This document shows, piece by piece, positions 9,439 through 18,695 of a DNA stretch of 64,000 nucleotides. Made by a program: the position numbers and the translations under genes. Below the pieces are notes generated by a model, which saw nothing but the letters and a program-made list of their open reading frames with translations, did no database searches and had not been told where the DNA came from. Origin of the DNA: Lachnospiraceae bacterium UBA1712 (GTDB lineage Bacteria; Bacillota; Clostridia; Lachnospirales; Lachnospiraceae). The stretch is taken from NCBI GenBank assembly GCA_002317175.1, contig DCJA01000036.1:133331-197330 (forward strand), given 5' to 3'. How positions within the stretch are numbered: the first letter of the stretch is position 1; each line of letters opens with the position of its first letter.

Positions 9439-9459
9439 TTGTATATATAATTTATACAA
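9439..9459. promoter_or_regulatory. Perfect 7-bp inverted repeat downstream of the promoter
   Basis: TTGTATA at 9439-9445 and TATACAA at 9453-9459 are separated by 7 bp. The repeat lies about 18 bp after the -10 box and 37 bp before the start codon, where an operator or an RNA hairpin could sit. It has no T-tract. Confidence 0.45.
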
Positions 9460-9495
9460 CAGCGTTATTATTACTTGCGTTTGGGGGTGCTACTT

Positions 9496-9753
9496 ATGGG
9501 CATGTTTGATTTCGGAAAAAAAGAATGTAAACCTCTTGAGGCTGTACTTTTCAGCTTACAGATGAATATGTCTAATAACTACAAAGATGCTACATGTGCA
9601 GATATGGCCAAGCTGGAAGCTTTATATGAAGCTTTAAGAAAAAACGGCGAGCTCAATGAGAAACAGATGGTACATTATGCAGAAGTAATAGACGAGTGGA
9701 AGGCCAAAACCAAGAACTTTGGTTATAAGAATCAGGCTCCAACAAGAAAATAA
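9496..9753 (+). CDS. Small conserved-looking protein, function unknown
   Basis: I do not recognise a family with certainty. The 85-residue product begins MGMFDFGKKE, has a central alpha-helical charged region with two Cys, and a basic C-terminus. It is predicted soluble with no signal peptide. The ATG at 9496 is preceded by TTGGGGGTG at 9481-9489; an in-frame start 21 nt upstream has no ribosome site. It has its own promoter-like region and its own terminator, so it is a single-gene unit, which is unusual among the packed operons here. Confidence 0.7.
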   Translation: MGMFDFGKKECKPLEAVLFSLQMNMSNNYKDATCADMAKLEALYEALRKNGELNEKQMVHYAEVIDEWKAKTKNFGYKNQAPTRK

Positions 9754-9760
9754 ATTTTTT

Positions 9761-9791
9761 AGGCTGTCATAGTATGACAGCCTTTTTTTTT
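9761..9791 (+). terminator. Rho-independent terminator
   Basis: A perfect 10-bp stem, AGGCTGTCAT (9761-9770) with ATGACAGCCT (9774-9783), has a 3-nt loop and a run of eight or more T. Confidence 0.93.
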
Positions 9792-9847
9792 ATCGTTTTT
9801 TTTAGTATAATTATAAAGGCTTTTTATGCGTATTAAGCGAGGGAAAT

Positions 9848-10870
9848 ATGGCTGATTTAGAGGTTGTGGAAAAACTTGATATAGATGTTCATCATGCCTG
9901 CAATATATTTGGTCAGTATGATTCGCACATGAAAACAATAGAGAATCAGATGCATGTGGATATTTACACGCAAAATGGAGAACTGGTCATCAAAGGCCAT
10001 GAAAGTGCTGTGAATAATGCTAAAAAGGTTATTGGCACTTTACAGGAATTATCTAAAAGAGGTAATGAGATTTTGGAGCAGAATGTTAATTATGCAGTAG
10101 ATATGGCGCTGGATAGTGAAGATACTGATGATTTACTGTCCATGGATAAAGAACTTATATGTCATACCATTAGTGGTAAGCCTATTAAACCAAAGACACT
10201 GGGGCAGAAACAGTATGTTGATGCTATTAAGAAAAATATGATTGTTTTTGGAATGGGACCGGCTGGAACAGGAAAAACATATCTGGCTATGGCCATGGCT
10301 ATTACTGCTTTTAAGAATAATGAGGTTGAAAGAATCATTTTGACAAGACCTGCTATAGAAGCGGGGGAAAAGCTTGGATTTTTACCTGGAGATTTACAAT
10401 CAAAGGTGGATCCTTATTTGAGACCTTTGTATGATGCCCTTTATCAGATTATGGGAGCTGATTCATTTGTGAAGAATATGGAAAAGGGGTTAATTGAGGT
10501 TGCTCCTCTTGCGTATATGCGTGGAAGGACCCTTGATAACGCCTATATCATCCTGGATGAGGCACAGAATACCACCCCGGCTCAGATGAAAATGTTTCTT
10601 ACAAGAATTGGATTTGGATCCAAGGTAATTGTAACTGGTGATGCAAGCCAGAAGGATCTTGCGCCTGGTCAGGTTTCGGGGCTAGATACAGCTGTAAAGG
10701 TTTTAAAAAATATAGATGAAATCGCCATGTGTAATCTTACGAATAAAGATGTTGTGAGACATCCACTTGTTCAGAAAATTGTCAAAGCGTATGACGATTA
10801 TGAGAGCAGACAGAAGAATAATAAGGACTATAGAAGAGAGAAGAGAATAGATGGAAGTATTCGTAGATAA
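9848..10870 (+). CDS. phoH: PhoH-like ATPase
   Basis: PhoH/YbeZ proteins are cytoplasmic P-loop NTPases linked to RNA metabolism and usually paired with YbeY. The 340 residues have an N-terminal KH-like RNA-binding region (about 10-80) and a PhoH domain with Walker A GPAGTGKT at 137-144, the IILDEAQN Walker B strand near 230, and a VIVTGDASQ motif near 260. The C-terminus is basic. GCGAGGGA precedes the ATG. It overlaps ybeY by 20 nt, which fits their known partnership in 16S rRNA processing and quality control. Confidence 0.95.
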   Translation: MADLEVVEKLDIDVHHACNIFGQYDSHMKTIENQMHVDIYTQNGELVIKGHESAVNNAKKVIGTLQELSKRGNEILEQNVNYAVDMALDSEDTDDLLSMDKELICHTISGKPIKPKTLGQKQYVDAIKKNMIVFGMGPAGTGKTYLAMAMAITAFKNNEVERIILTRPAIEAGEKLGFLPGDLQSKVDPYLRPLYDALYQIMGADSFVKNMEKGLIEVAPLAYMRGRTLDNAYIILDEAQNTTPAQMKMFLTRIGFGSKVIVTGDASQKDLAPGQVSGLDTAVKVLKNIDEIAMCNLTNKDVVRHPLVQKIVKAYDDYESRQKNNKDYRREKRIDGSIRR

Positions 10871-11351
10871 CGTAATTGAAGCAAAATTTGATTTTGATTA
10901 TATGGATATTGCGTATAAGGTTTGTGAGACTGTTCTTGAACTTGAAAAATGTCCATTTGACTGCGAGATAAATATTACTATTACAGATAATGATGAGATT
11001 CATCAGATTAACAAGGAGACCAGAGGAATTGACAGGCCTACGGATGTTTTATCATTTCCAAATCTCTACTTTGATGAAGCTGCACAGTTTGATTCTAAAG
11101 AAAATGAGATGGCCTCTATAGTGGATCCGGAATCTGAGCTTGTGGTTCTTGGGGATATAATTTTATCCTATGATAAGATTCTTCAACAGGCTGGGGAGTA
11201 TGGCCATTCGGTATTACGTGAATATGCATTTTTGATTGCTCACAGTATGCTTCATCTTTGCGGATTTGATCATATGGAAGCCGATGATGCTGCCCTCATG
11301 GAAGAGCAACAGAGAATGGTTATGGATAAGCTTGGAATTGGAAGGGGTTAG
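10851..11351 (+). CDS. ybeY: Endoribonuclease YbeY
   Basis: This metal-dependent RNase acts in 16S rRNA 3'-end maturation and 70S quality control. The 166-residue protein carries the zinc-site signature H131, H135 and H141 (HSMLHLCGFDH). The segment EINKETRGIDRPTDVLSFP near residues 50-68 is typical of the family. Its start lies inside phoH (20-nt overlap), which suggests translational coupling. Confidence 0.96.
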   Translation: MEVFVDNVIEAKFDFDYMDIAYKVCETVLELEKCPFDCEINITITDNDEIHQINKETRGIDRPTDVLSFPNLYFDEAAQFDSKENEMASIVDPESELVVLGDIILSYDKILQQAGEYGHSVLREYAFLIAHSMLHLCGFDHMEADDAALMEEQQRMVMDKLGIGRG

Positions 11352-11356
11352 ATAAT

Positions 11357-12961
11357 ATGAACGTTAATAAAATGGTTAATATTATTAATAGTATAGTATA
11401 TTTTGTTGTTCTGGTTCTTTGCTACAGAACACTTGGCAATTCCGGCATGGGCATTTTTATATGCTCATTTGTACTGTATTATCTTATTTTTACCATACTT
11501 GTTGGCAGTATTCGAAATACTATTGCCAAGATGGTGTCTTCGAGAGTTAAGCGAGGCTTTAATGAGAATGCGAATAAGGTGTTCAGATACACTATTATTT
11601 ACAGTGTTCTTATTTCGCTTGTTGTTTGTGGCCTGATGGCGTTAATTGGTAACTGGATATGCAATTTAATATTCAAGGATAACCTTAGTGCATCAGTAAT
11701 GGTGGTTTTTGGTGTACTTATGATAATTCATAGTCTGAGTGATGTGCTTAGAGGCTATTATTTAGGATTTGGCGGTAATAGTTCCATTCTCTATATAGGG
11801 GAGATATTTAAGGACATTATTCTTGTGGTATCAAGCATATTTATCGTTAATCATTTCAAGGGATATGGTATTAAGATTGCAGCTCTTAAAAATGACCAGA
11901 TAATGGTTGGAATTTATGGAGCTATTGGCGTTGTAATAGCTTTGTGCATTTCCTTCTTTGTATTCATGCTGATACTTATTGCAGGTATTAATAGCCTTAA
12001 TAGACAGGACAATTTCTCGTTTAATGAAGTAAGAAGCAAGGATGGATTTTTTACTTTCTTAAGATCTTATATTCCTGCTGCTGTTAAGAAACTTAGAGAA
12101 ATTATTTTCCCTATCTTACCTGTATTTGTTATTGCTATGCTTCTGGTTAGATCCAATATGGTTACAGCAGCCTCAAAGGATCAGGTATATTCCAATGCAT
12201 CGGTAGTGCTGACACTGATTATACTGATTGTGGCTATACCGATTATGATTATTCGCAATTATACAGAGGTTCAGTATATTAAGCTTAGAATTGACTTCAA
12301 AAAAGAAGACAGAAAGACCTTACTGATTCAGTTTATGAATTTTATGAAATCAGTATTTACAATAGCAGTTCCTTTGTTTGTTAGTTTTGCAGCATTTTCG
12401 GGAGTTATTACTTCTAAATTGCTTTTGTGTGACAATGGGTCAGCTACTGCAGTTGCAATTATTTGTGCTTTTGCTTTTCTACTTGCTGCGCTTGATCTTG
12501 TGTTTTGTGAATCGCTTAGTGCAGTTAATCTTGAGATGGCTGTATTTATTGGCAATATAGCGGCTTTTGCTGTTAGTCTTATTTTTGGCATTGCGTGTTC
12601 AAAGTCTGGCATGAAAATGACAGCGGCTGCAATGGCTATACTTTTGTTTTATCTGATAGCAATAATTATTCATGCTGTTTTTGCAGTTCAAAATATTGGA
12701 TTCAGGATTAATGATTTTCTTTCCAAACTTATTAAGATTGCTATTGCAATGCTTCCAATGCTTGTTCTGGATATCATTTTAGCCAAATTTGTAAGCATGA
12801 ATATCGTCACAGGATTAATATGTGGCCTTATTGGATATATTGTTTATATGGTTGTTTTTGTTCTTTTGCAGGGAGTTAATCAGAAGGATATTAACAATCT
12901 ACAGGGTTCAGTTATTTATTACGCATTTTCTCTTTTGGGAAATGTATTTCATGTTAGATAG
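11357..12961 (+). CDS. MOP-superfamily flippase-like polytopic membrane protein
   Basis: The 534-residue protein has about 12-14 hydrophobic segments spread over its length and resembles polysaccharide or lipid flippases of the MATE/Wzx/SpoVB/MurJ superfamily. No catalytic motif is expected in this family. It follows ybeY by 5 nt and precedes an FAD protein by 8 nt, so it belongs to the phoH operon. Which lipid-linked substrate it moves cannot be read from the sequence. It could be a diverged MurJ or SpoVB, but I do not see enough to choose. Confidence 0.7.
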   Translation: MNVNKMVNIINSIVYFVVLVLCYRTLGNSGMGIFICSFVLYYLIFTILVGSIRNTIAKMVSSRVKRGFNENANKVFRYTIIYSVLISLVVCGLMALIGNWICNLIFKDNLSASVMVVFGVLMIIHSLSDVLRGYYLGFGGNSSILYIGEIFKDIILVVSSIFIVNHFKGYGIKIAALKNDQIMVGIYGAIGVVIALCISFFVFMLILIAGINSLNRQDNFSFNEVRSKDGFFTFLRSYIPAAVKKLREIIFPILPVFVIAMLLVRSNMVTAASKDQVYSNASVVLTLIILIVAIPIMIIRNYTEVQYIKLRIDFKKEDRKTLLIQFMNFMKSVFTIAVPLFVSFAAFSGVITSKLLLCDNGSATAVAIICAFAFLLAALDLVFCESLSAVNLEMAVFIGNIAAFAVSLIFGIACSKSGMKMTAAAMAILLFYLIAIIIHAVFAVQNIGFRINDFLSKLIKIAIAMLPMLVLDIILAKFVSMNIVTGLICGLIGYIVYMVVFVLLQGVNQKDINNLQGSVIYYAFSLLGNVFHVR

Positions 12962-12969
12962 GATTAGCG

Positions 12970-14196
12970 ATGAATATATGTGTTATAGGTGGAGGCGCCT
13001 CTGGCATGATGGCAGCAATTGCTGCAGCAAAAAATGGTGCAAATGTTTTTATTCTTGAGAAAAATGAGAGAGTAGGCAAAAAGATTCTTTCAACTGGTAA
13101 TGGGAAATGTAATCTTACTAACCTGGATTTTTCTCTTGATAAATATCACAGTACTGATAATAGACTTCTTGGAGATTATTTTGACAGATTCAATGAAAAA
13201 AGTACGATTGCTTTTTTTGGAGAATGTGGACTGATGCTTAAGAACAAATCGGGCTATATATATCCGTCCTGCGAACAGGCTTCTGTAGTTCTGGATGTGC
13301 TTAGACATATGCTGGATGTGCTTGGCATAAAAGAATATACCGAAGCGGGTGTTAAAGAAGTAAAGAAAATAGATGATAGATTTGTTATTAAGACTGTAGA
13401 TAGGGAATATAGAGCTGACAGACTGATAATTGCCTGTGGCAGCCCTGCTGGAGTATCTAACAAAGATAAAAATATGCCAGGAATTAGTGGCTATGATATT
13501 GCAAAGTCATTTGGGCATAAGATAATTGATGTTCTTCCATCACTGGTTCAGGTTGAATGTGAAGAAAATTTCTTTAATTCAATTGCCGGAATAAGAGCAG
13601 ACTGCTGTATAACTCTTTTTGATGAGAATAAGGCTATTGCCAGAGAAAATGGAGAACTACAGCTTACCAATTATGGAATTTCTGGAATTCCTGTTTTTCA
13701 GCTGAGTGGACTTATTTCACGTGAACTTAACTCTGGTAAAAAACTATATGCAGTTTTGGATTTTATGGAAGAACTTGATGAGGAAGCTTTTGCTGAGTTT
13801 ATAAAAGGCAGAATTCATTCATTTAGAGGGGAGACAGTCGAAAACTACTTCCTTGGAATGGTCAATAAGAAGCTTTGCTCATTAATAATTAAACTTGGGG
13901 GCTTAAAGCCTTCAGATATTGTTTCAGATGAGCTTGCAGAGCCTGTGTTTATGGCTTCCCTTATGATGAAACAGTTTGTAGTAACTATAAAATCTACTAA
14001 GGGAATAGATAGTGCACAGGTGTGTACAGGTGGTGTATCTCTTTGTGAAGTGGACAGAAAGCTTATGTCTCTAAAAGAAGATGGACTGTATTTTTGTGGC
14101 GAAATATTAGATGTTGATGGCAAATGTGGCGGTTATAATCTACAATGGGCCTGGACCAGTGGATATTTAGCGGGAACATATGCGTCTTTGGAATAA
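12970..14196 (+). CDS. NAD(P)/FAD-dependent oxidoreductase, HI0933/BaiN family
   Basis: The 408-residue flavoprotein starts with the dinucleotide fold GGGASGMMAA, then the family hallmark KKILSTGNGKCNLTN near 37-51. It ends with DVDGKCGGYNLQWAWTSGY. These are features of the HI0933/YhiN group, which includes bile-acid-reductase BaiN-like proteins. The substrate is unknown for most members. It starts 8 nt after the flippase-like gene, and its stop codon abuts the next start with no spacer. Confidence 0.88.
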   Translation: MNICVIGGGASGMMAAIAAAKNGANVFILEKNERVGKKILSTGNGKCNLTNLDFSLDKYHSTDNRLLGDYFDRFNEKSTIAFFGECGLMLKNKSGYIYPSCEQASVVLDVLRHMLDVLGIKEYTEAGVKEVKKIDDRFVIKTVDREYRADRLIIACGSPAGVSNKDKNMPGISGYDIAKSFGHKIIDVLPSLVQVECEENFFNSIAGIRADCCITLFDENKAIARENGELQLTNYGISGIPVFQLSGLISRELNSGKKLYAVLDFMEELDEEAFAEFIKGRIHSFRGETVENYFLGMVNKKLCSLIIKLGGLKPSDIVSDELAEPVFMASLMMKQFVVTIKSTKGIDSAQVCTGGVSLCEVDRKLMSLKEDGLYFCGEILDVDGKCGGYNLQWAWTSGYLAGTYASLE

Positions 14197-15786
14197 ATGA
14201 TTAAGATAAATCAGATTAAGGTTTCTTCCAAACTCCCCTTGGATAAGCATGAAGAAGAAATCACTAAAAAGCTAACCAAAAAACTTAATATTAAACAATC
14301 GGACATTAAGAGTCTGGAGATACTAAAAAGGTCTATTGATGCCAGAAAAGATGAGGTAAACTATGTTTATTCTCTGGCAATTGATGTTGCAGCATCACTA
14401 CGTTTGTCTAAAAATGACCGGGATATTAGTCCTTATGAAGCTGGCAGCTATGAGTTTCCAAAATTTGATGCTTCATTGATTAAGAGCAGGCCTGTTGTAA
14501 TAGGTCTTGGACCAGCTGGCTTATTCTGTGCATATATGCTTGCAAAAAATGGATTTCGCCCCATTGTTTTGGAAAGAGGCAAATGTGTAGATGATAGGAC
14601 TAAGGATGTTGAACACTTCTGGGCAACTGGAGTGCTGGATACAGAATCTAATGTGCAGTTTGGAGAAGGAGGCGCTGGAAGCTTCTCGGATGGCAAACTC
14701 AATACTCTTGTTAAGGATAAAGTTGGGAGAAATAAAGAAGTATTAAGAGTTCTTGTTGAATGTGGTGCACCAGCAGAGATTCTCTATGATAACAAACCTC
14801 ATATAGGGACAGATATTCTTAAGACGGTAGTGAAGAATCTTAGCGATAAAATAAGAGAAATGGGTGGAGAGATTCACTATCAGAGTAAGGTTACTGATTT
14901 TGAAATCAATAATAATTCAATTAGCGCAGTTTTCTGTAATGAAAAACGCTATGAGACTGATACAGTAGTACTGGCTATAGGACATAGTGCAAGAGATACA
15001 TTTGAACTCCTTAAGGAGTTGGAGATTGATATTGAAGCTAAAGCTTTTGCGGTTGGCTTCAGGGTAATGCATCCACAGGATATTATTGATATTAATCAGT
15101 ATGGACCTGGCTATGAAGAACTTGAGCTGCCAGTATCCAGTTATAAAGTCACATCCAATCTGGACAGGGGAGTTTATTCTTTCTGTATGTGTCCTGGTGG
15201 TTATGTGGTTAATGCCAGTTCCGAAGAGGGACGACTGGTTGTAAATGGAATGAGTTATCATAAGCGAGATTCAAAGGTGGCCAACAGTGCAATTATTATA
15301 CAGGTTACCCCAAAGGATTATGAATCTGAGGACTGCCTTGCAGGAATGTATTGGCAAAGGAAATTGGAGGAAAAAGCATATCAGCTTGCTGCTGGAAGGA
15401 TTCCGCTACAAAAATATGGTGAATTCAAAGCGAAAAACAGTGGATTAAAGAACGGCGGTGCGCATTTTGAGTTAGAGCCTGCTGTTAAAGGCGGATATGA
15501 GTACTGCGATTTAGGACATATATTACCTGAAGAACTCAATAAGAATTTTATCAATGCAATGGAGTTCTTTGCTAAGAAAATAGATCATTTTAATGATGAT
15601 AATGTGATTATGGCTGGAATAGAAAGCAGGAGTTCATCACCTATAAGAATTAATCGTGATGAAACTGCCAATTCATCTGTTAAAGGTCTTTACCCCTGCG
15701 GGGAAGGGGCTGGATATGCTGGTGGCATTACATCTGCTGCCATGGATGGAATATATATTGCAGAAATGATTGCAAAAAATTTATAA
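14197..15786 (+). CDS. FAD-dependent dehydrogenase (COG2509-like)
   Basis: The 529-residue protein has an N-terminal domain of about 85 residues rich in Lys, then an FAD-binding Rossmann motif GLGPAGLFCAYMLAKNG (near 103-119). It has further conserved FAD-contact segments such as GEGGAGSFSDGKLNTL and a terminal GEGAGYAGGITSAAMDG. This is the architecture of a widespread uncharacterised flavoprotein family. It directly abuts the previous flavoprotein gene (TAA then ATG), so the two are translated together. The reaction is unknown. Confidence 0.88.
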   Translation: MIKINQIKVSSKLPLDKHEEEITKKLTKKLNIKQSDIKSLEILKRSIDARKDEVNYVYSLAIDVAASLRLSKNDRDISPYEAGSYEFPKFDASLIKSRPVVIGLGPAGLFCAYMLAKNGFRPIVLERGKCVDDRTKDVEHFWATGVLDTESNVQFGEGGAGSFSDGKLNTLVKDKVGRNKEVLRVLVECGAPAEILYDNKPHIGTDILKTVVKNLSDKIREMGGEIHYQSKVTDFEINNNSISAVFCNEKRYETDTVVLAIGHSARDTFELLKELEIDIEAKAFAVGFRVMHPQDIIDINQYGPGYEELELPVSSYKVTSNLDRGVYSFCMCPGGYVVNASSEEGRLVVNGMSYHKRDSKVANSAIIIQVTPKDYESEDCLAGMYWQRKLEEKAYQLAAGRIPLQKYGEFKAKNSGLKNGGAHFELEPAVKGGYEYCDLGHILPEELNKNFINAMEFFAKKIDHFNDDNVIMAGIESRSSSPIRINRDETANSSVKGLYPCGEGAGYAGGITSAAMDGIYIAEMIAKNL

Positions 15787-15795
15787 AGGAAATGA

Positions 15796-16674
15796 ATGAA
15801 TATGGATTATCGTGAAGCTATTAAGGACAAAAAAAGAATTGTAATAAAGATTGGTTCTTCTTCTTTGCAGCATCCTGAAACAGGCGACCTTGATTATACC
15901 AAACTGGATGTTCTTGTCAGGGAGTTGTGCGATCTTCGCAATCAGGGCAAGGATGTTGTACTTGTAAGTTCTGGCGCCATCGCTGTAGGCAAGAAAGCTA
16001 TTGGTAAGCATGCTGTTATACTCGAGAGCAAGAAGATGGGCTTTAAGCAGGCCTGTGCGGCTATTGGCCAGGCTAAGCTTATGATGACATATCAGAAGCT
16101 ATTTTCTGAATATAACCAGATTGCAGCACAGATACTTATGACCAAAAACATACTTACAGATGATGTTAACAGAGAGAATGCGTTTAACACATTTTCTGAG
16201 CTGCTCAATCTTGGAGTTATTCCGATAGTAAATGAAAATGATACAGTATCAACATATGAGATTCTCATGGATGAAGATGATGTACTGATTGGAGACAATG
16301 ATACACTTAGTGCTATTGTTGCCAGCCTTATTCATGCCGACCTGCTTATTTTGCTTTCTGATATTGATGGCCTGTATACTGATGATCCAAGATCCAATCC
16401 TAATGCCCAATTTATACCAGTTGTAGAGAAACTTACTTCTGAATATATGGATATGGGTAAGGAATCAACGGGTTCAAGTGTTGGAACAGGCGGAATGAAT
16501 ACGAAGATGAATGCTGCCAAGATAGCTACCAGTGCAGGCGCTGATATGATAATTGCCAATAGTAAGGATATTCGCATTATTCATAGAATCATGGATGGAC
16601 GTGATATAGGAACACTATTTGTTGCTAATGAAGATCCAAGTTTTGATGCGGTGGAATTTATAAATAATAAGTAG
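15796..16674 (+). CDS. proB: Glutamate 5-kinase
   Basis: It catalyses ATP-dependent phosphorylation of glutamate, the first step of proline synthesis. The 292 residues hold the amino-acid-kinase fold only (VIKIGSSSLQ near 18-27, VNENDTVS near 145-152, GTGGMNTKM near 230-238). The C-terminal PUA domain of E. coli ProB is absent, as in other short forms. AAGGA at 15786-15790 serves the ATG at 15796; an ATG two codons later is also possible. Its pathway partner proA lies two genes downstream. Confidence 0.95.
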   Translation: MNMDYREAIKDKKRIVIKIGSSSLQHPETGDLDYTKLDVLVRELCDLRNQGKDVVLVSSGAIAVGKKAIGKHAVILESKKMGFKQACAAIGQAKLMMTYQKLFSEYNQIAAQILMTKNILTDDVNRENAFNTFSELLNLGVIPIVNENDTVSTYEILMDEDDVLIGDNDTLSAIVASLIHADLLILLSDIDGLYTDDPRSNPNAQFIPVVEKLTSEYMDMGKESTGSSVGTGGMNTKMNAAKIATSAGADMIIANSKDIRIIHRIMDGRDIGTLFVANEDPSFDAVEFINNK

Positions 16675-16683
16675 GATACTGAT

Positions 16684-16905
16684 ATGATAATGGAAGATAA
16701 GATAGCTCGTATTAATGAGCTGTATCACAAATCTAAAAATGAGGGACTTACACCTGAGGAAAAAGAAGAACAGGCTGTTTTAAGAAGAGAATACGTGGAT
16801 GCATTCAAACGTAATCTTAGAGCTCAGCTGAATAATATTGATATTCAGAATGAAGATGGTTCAATAACAAATCTGGGTGAGAAATTTGGAAATAAAGAAA
16901 TCTGA
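16684..16905 (+). CDS. DUF896 family protein (YnzC-like)
   Basis: The 73-residue protein matches the small helical DUF896/YnzC family: an N-terminal helix (KIARINELYHKSK), the signature GLTPEEKEEQAVLRREY, and a C-terminal segment with NLGE. In Bacillus relatives are SOS-linked or of unknown role; no function is assigned here. It sits 9 nt after proB and overlaps the next gene by about 20 nt. Confidence 0.88.
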   Translation: MIMEDKIARINELYHKSKNEGLTPEEKEEQAVLRREYVDAFKRNLRAQLNNIDIQNEDGSITNLGEKFGNKEI

Positions 16906-17455
16906 TATCCGTAAAGAAAAACTATCCATAAGAAAAAACATGCTCAGAGAACAGGTGAAAGAATATAGTGGCTGCATTGAAAAACTTCTTTTCAATTTTG
17001 ATTTATATATATGCTGCGATAATTTGTTGCTGTATTCGGATTATCGCAACGAAGTGATGACATCAGCTATATTCGAACATGCCTGCAGAGTAGGAAAGGC
17101 TGTTTTTTATCCCAAAGTAAAAGATGATATGATGGATTTTTATAAAGTGAACAGTCTTGAGGAACTTAAGCCTGGTAGTTTTGGAATCCTGGAGCCTTTA
17201 GAAACTGGTCAGCTGTTTGGTAACAGTTCTAAATGCTTAATGTTATTACCCTTGTCTGCATTTGACAGAAAGGGCGCCAGAATAGGATATGGCGGTGGCT
17301 ACTATGACAGATATCTTGAAGACAGAAGGGATATTATTAAGGTAGGGCTGGCTTATTCCTTTCAGGAAGAGGATTCTATTCCTTTGGAGAATACAGATAT
17401 CAGACTGGATTATATTATTACTGAAAAAGAAATAATAGAGGTAGATAATGACTGA
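16886..17455 (+). CDS. 5-formyltetrahydrofolate cyclo-ligase
   Basis: It converts 5-formyl-THF to 5,10-methenyl-THF with ATP, returning the storage form to the folate pool. The 189 residues show the basic N-terminal KSDIRKEKLSIRK and the C-terminal signature GARIGYGGGYYDRYL (near 129-143). No ATG fits: TTG at 16886, with GGGTGAG just before it, gives the best start, and a GTG at 16877 is the alternative. It overlaps DUF896 upstream by 20 nt and proA downstream by 8 nt. Together with fhs it is the second folate enzyme in the window. Confidence 0.92.
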   Translation: MEIKKSDIRKEKLSIRKNMLREQVKEYSGCIEKLLFNFDLYICCDNLLLYSDYRNEVMTSAIFEHACRVGKAVFYPKVKDDMMDFYKVNSLEELKPGSFGILEPLETGQLFGNSSKCLMLLPLSAFDRKGARIGYGGGYYDRYLEDRRDIIKVGLAYSFQEEDSIPLENTDIRLDYIITEKEIIEVDND

Positions 17456-18695
17456 TTTTAAACAAATTGCAATAGATGCAAAAAAAGCTAAGGCTGTAAT
17501 GAACAGACTTACGACAGATGATAAGAATAAAGCTTTGATTAAGGCGGCAAGGGATCTGGTTGATAATACTGACAGTTTGCTGGCGGCCAACGATATTGAT
17601 ATTGAGAATGCCAATAAGGCAGGTATGCATGCCGGACTTGTGGATAGACTTAAGCTTACTCCACAGCGAATTGAAGCTATGGCAGAAGGAATTCGTCAGG
17701 TGGCTGCACTGCCGGATCCGGTAGGAATTAAGTTTGATGAACACAGGCATGCAAATGGAATGGTTATTGAGAAGATAAGTGTTCCATTTGGAGTTGTTGG
17801 TATTATATATGAGTCCAGACCTAATGTAACAGCCGATGCCTGGGCATTGACTTTTAAAGCTGGTAATGTTGTTGTACTTAAGGGTGGAAGCGATGCCATA
17901 GAATCCAATAAAGCTATTACTGCCTGCATTAGAAAGTCACTAAAGGAATCTGGTATTGATGAGAATTCGATAATTCTTATTACTGATACAGACAGAGCTG
18001 TTACAGCGCAGTTTATGAAGTGCAAGGACTTTGTGGATGTACTTATTCCGAGAGGTGGAGCTGGACTTATAAAGAGTGTTGTTGAGAACAGTCTTATTCC
18101 TGTAATAGAAACAGGAACTGGAAACTGCCATATCTATATTGATGATGATTTTGATCTTGATATGGCACTTGATATTATATATAACGCAAAAACACAGAGA
18201 ATTGGTGTATGTAATGCTGCAGAGAGTCTGGTTGTACATAAGGATTCGAGAGAGAAGCTTTTACCAGCTATGGAGAAGAAACTGTCAGAGAAAAATGTGG
18301 AGCTCAGAGCGGATTCTGACTCAATAGGTCAATTGACTAATGCAGTCGCAGCAACAAAAGAGGATTTTTATAAAGAATATCTGGATTATATTCTTTCTAT
18401 CAAAACTGTTGCTAATGTTGATGAAGCGATTGAACATATTAATGAGCACAGTACCGGACATTCGGAGTGCATTATCAGTAATAATGAGGCTAATATTGAA
18501 AAATTCCAGAAAGAAATAGATTCAGCCTGTGTATATGCCAATGTTTCAACGAGATTTTCTGATGGTTTTGAGTTTGGACTTGGAGCTGAAATTGGTATTA
18601 GTACACAGAAACTTCATGCCAGAGGTCCTATGGGACTTAAGGAGCTGACTACATACAAGTTTATTATTAAGGGAAATGGCCAGGTACGTCCATGA
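17448..18695 (+). CDS. proA: Gamma-glutamyl phosphate reductase
   Basis: It reduces glutamyl-5-phosphate to glutamate semialdehyde with NADPH, the second step of proline synthesis. The 415 residues match the family, with the nucleotide-contact segment VVLKGGSDAIESNKA (near 142-156), the catalytic C255 in RIGVCNAAESL, and the C-terminal RFSDGFEFGLGAEIGIST. It overlaps the cyclo-ligase gene by 8 nt and miaB by 4 nt. No proC is in the window. Confidence 0.97.
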   Translation: MTDFKQIAIDAKKAKAVMNRLTTDDKNKALIKAARDLVDNTDSLLAANDIDIENANKAGMHAGLVDRLKLTPQRIEAMAEGIRQVAALPDPVGIKFDEHRHANGMVIEKISVPFGVVGIIYESRPNVTADAWALTFKAGNVVVLKGGSDAIESNKAITACIRKSLKESGIDENSIILITDTDRAVTAQFMKCKDFVDVLIPRGGAGLIKSVVENSLIPVIETGTGNCHIYIDDDFDLDMALDIIYNAKTQRIGVCNAAESLVVHKDSREKLLPAMEKKLSEKNVELRADSDSIGQLTNAVAATKEDFYKEYLDYILSIKTVANVDEAIEHINEHSTGHSECIISNNEANIEKFQKEIDSACVYANVSTRFSDGFEFGLGAEIGISTQKLHARGPMGLKELTTYKFIIKGNGQVRP

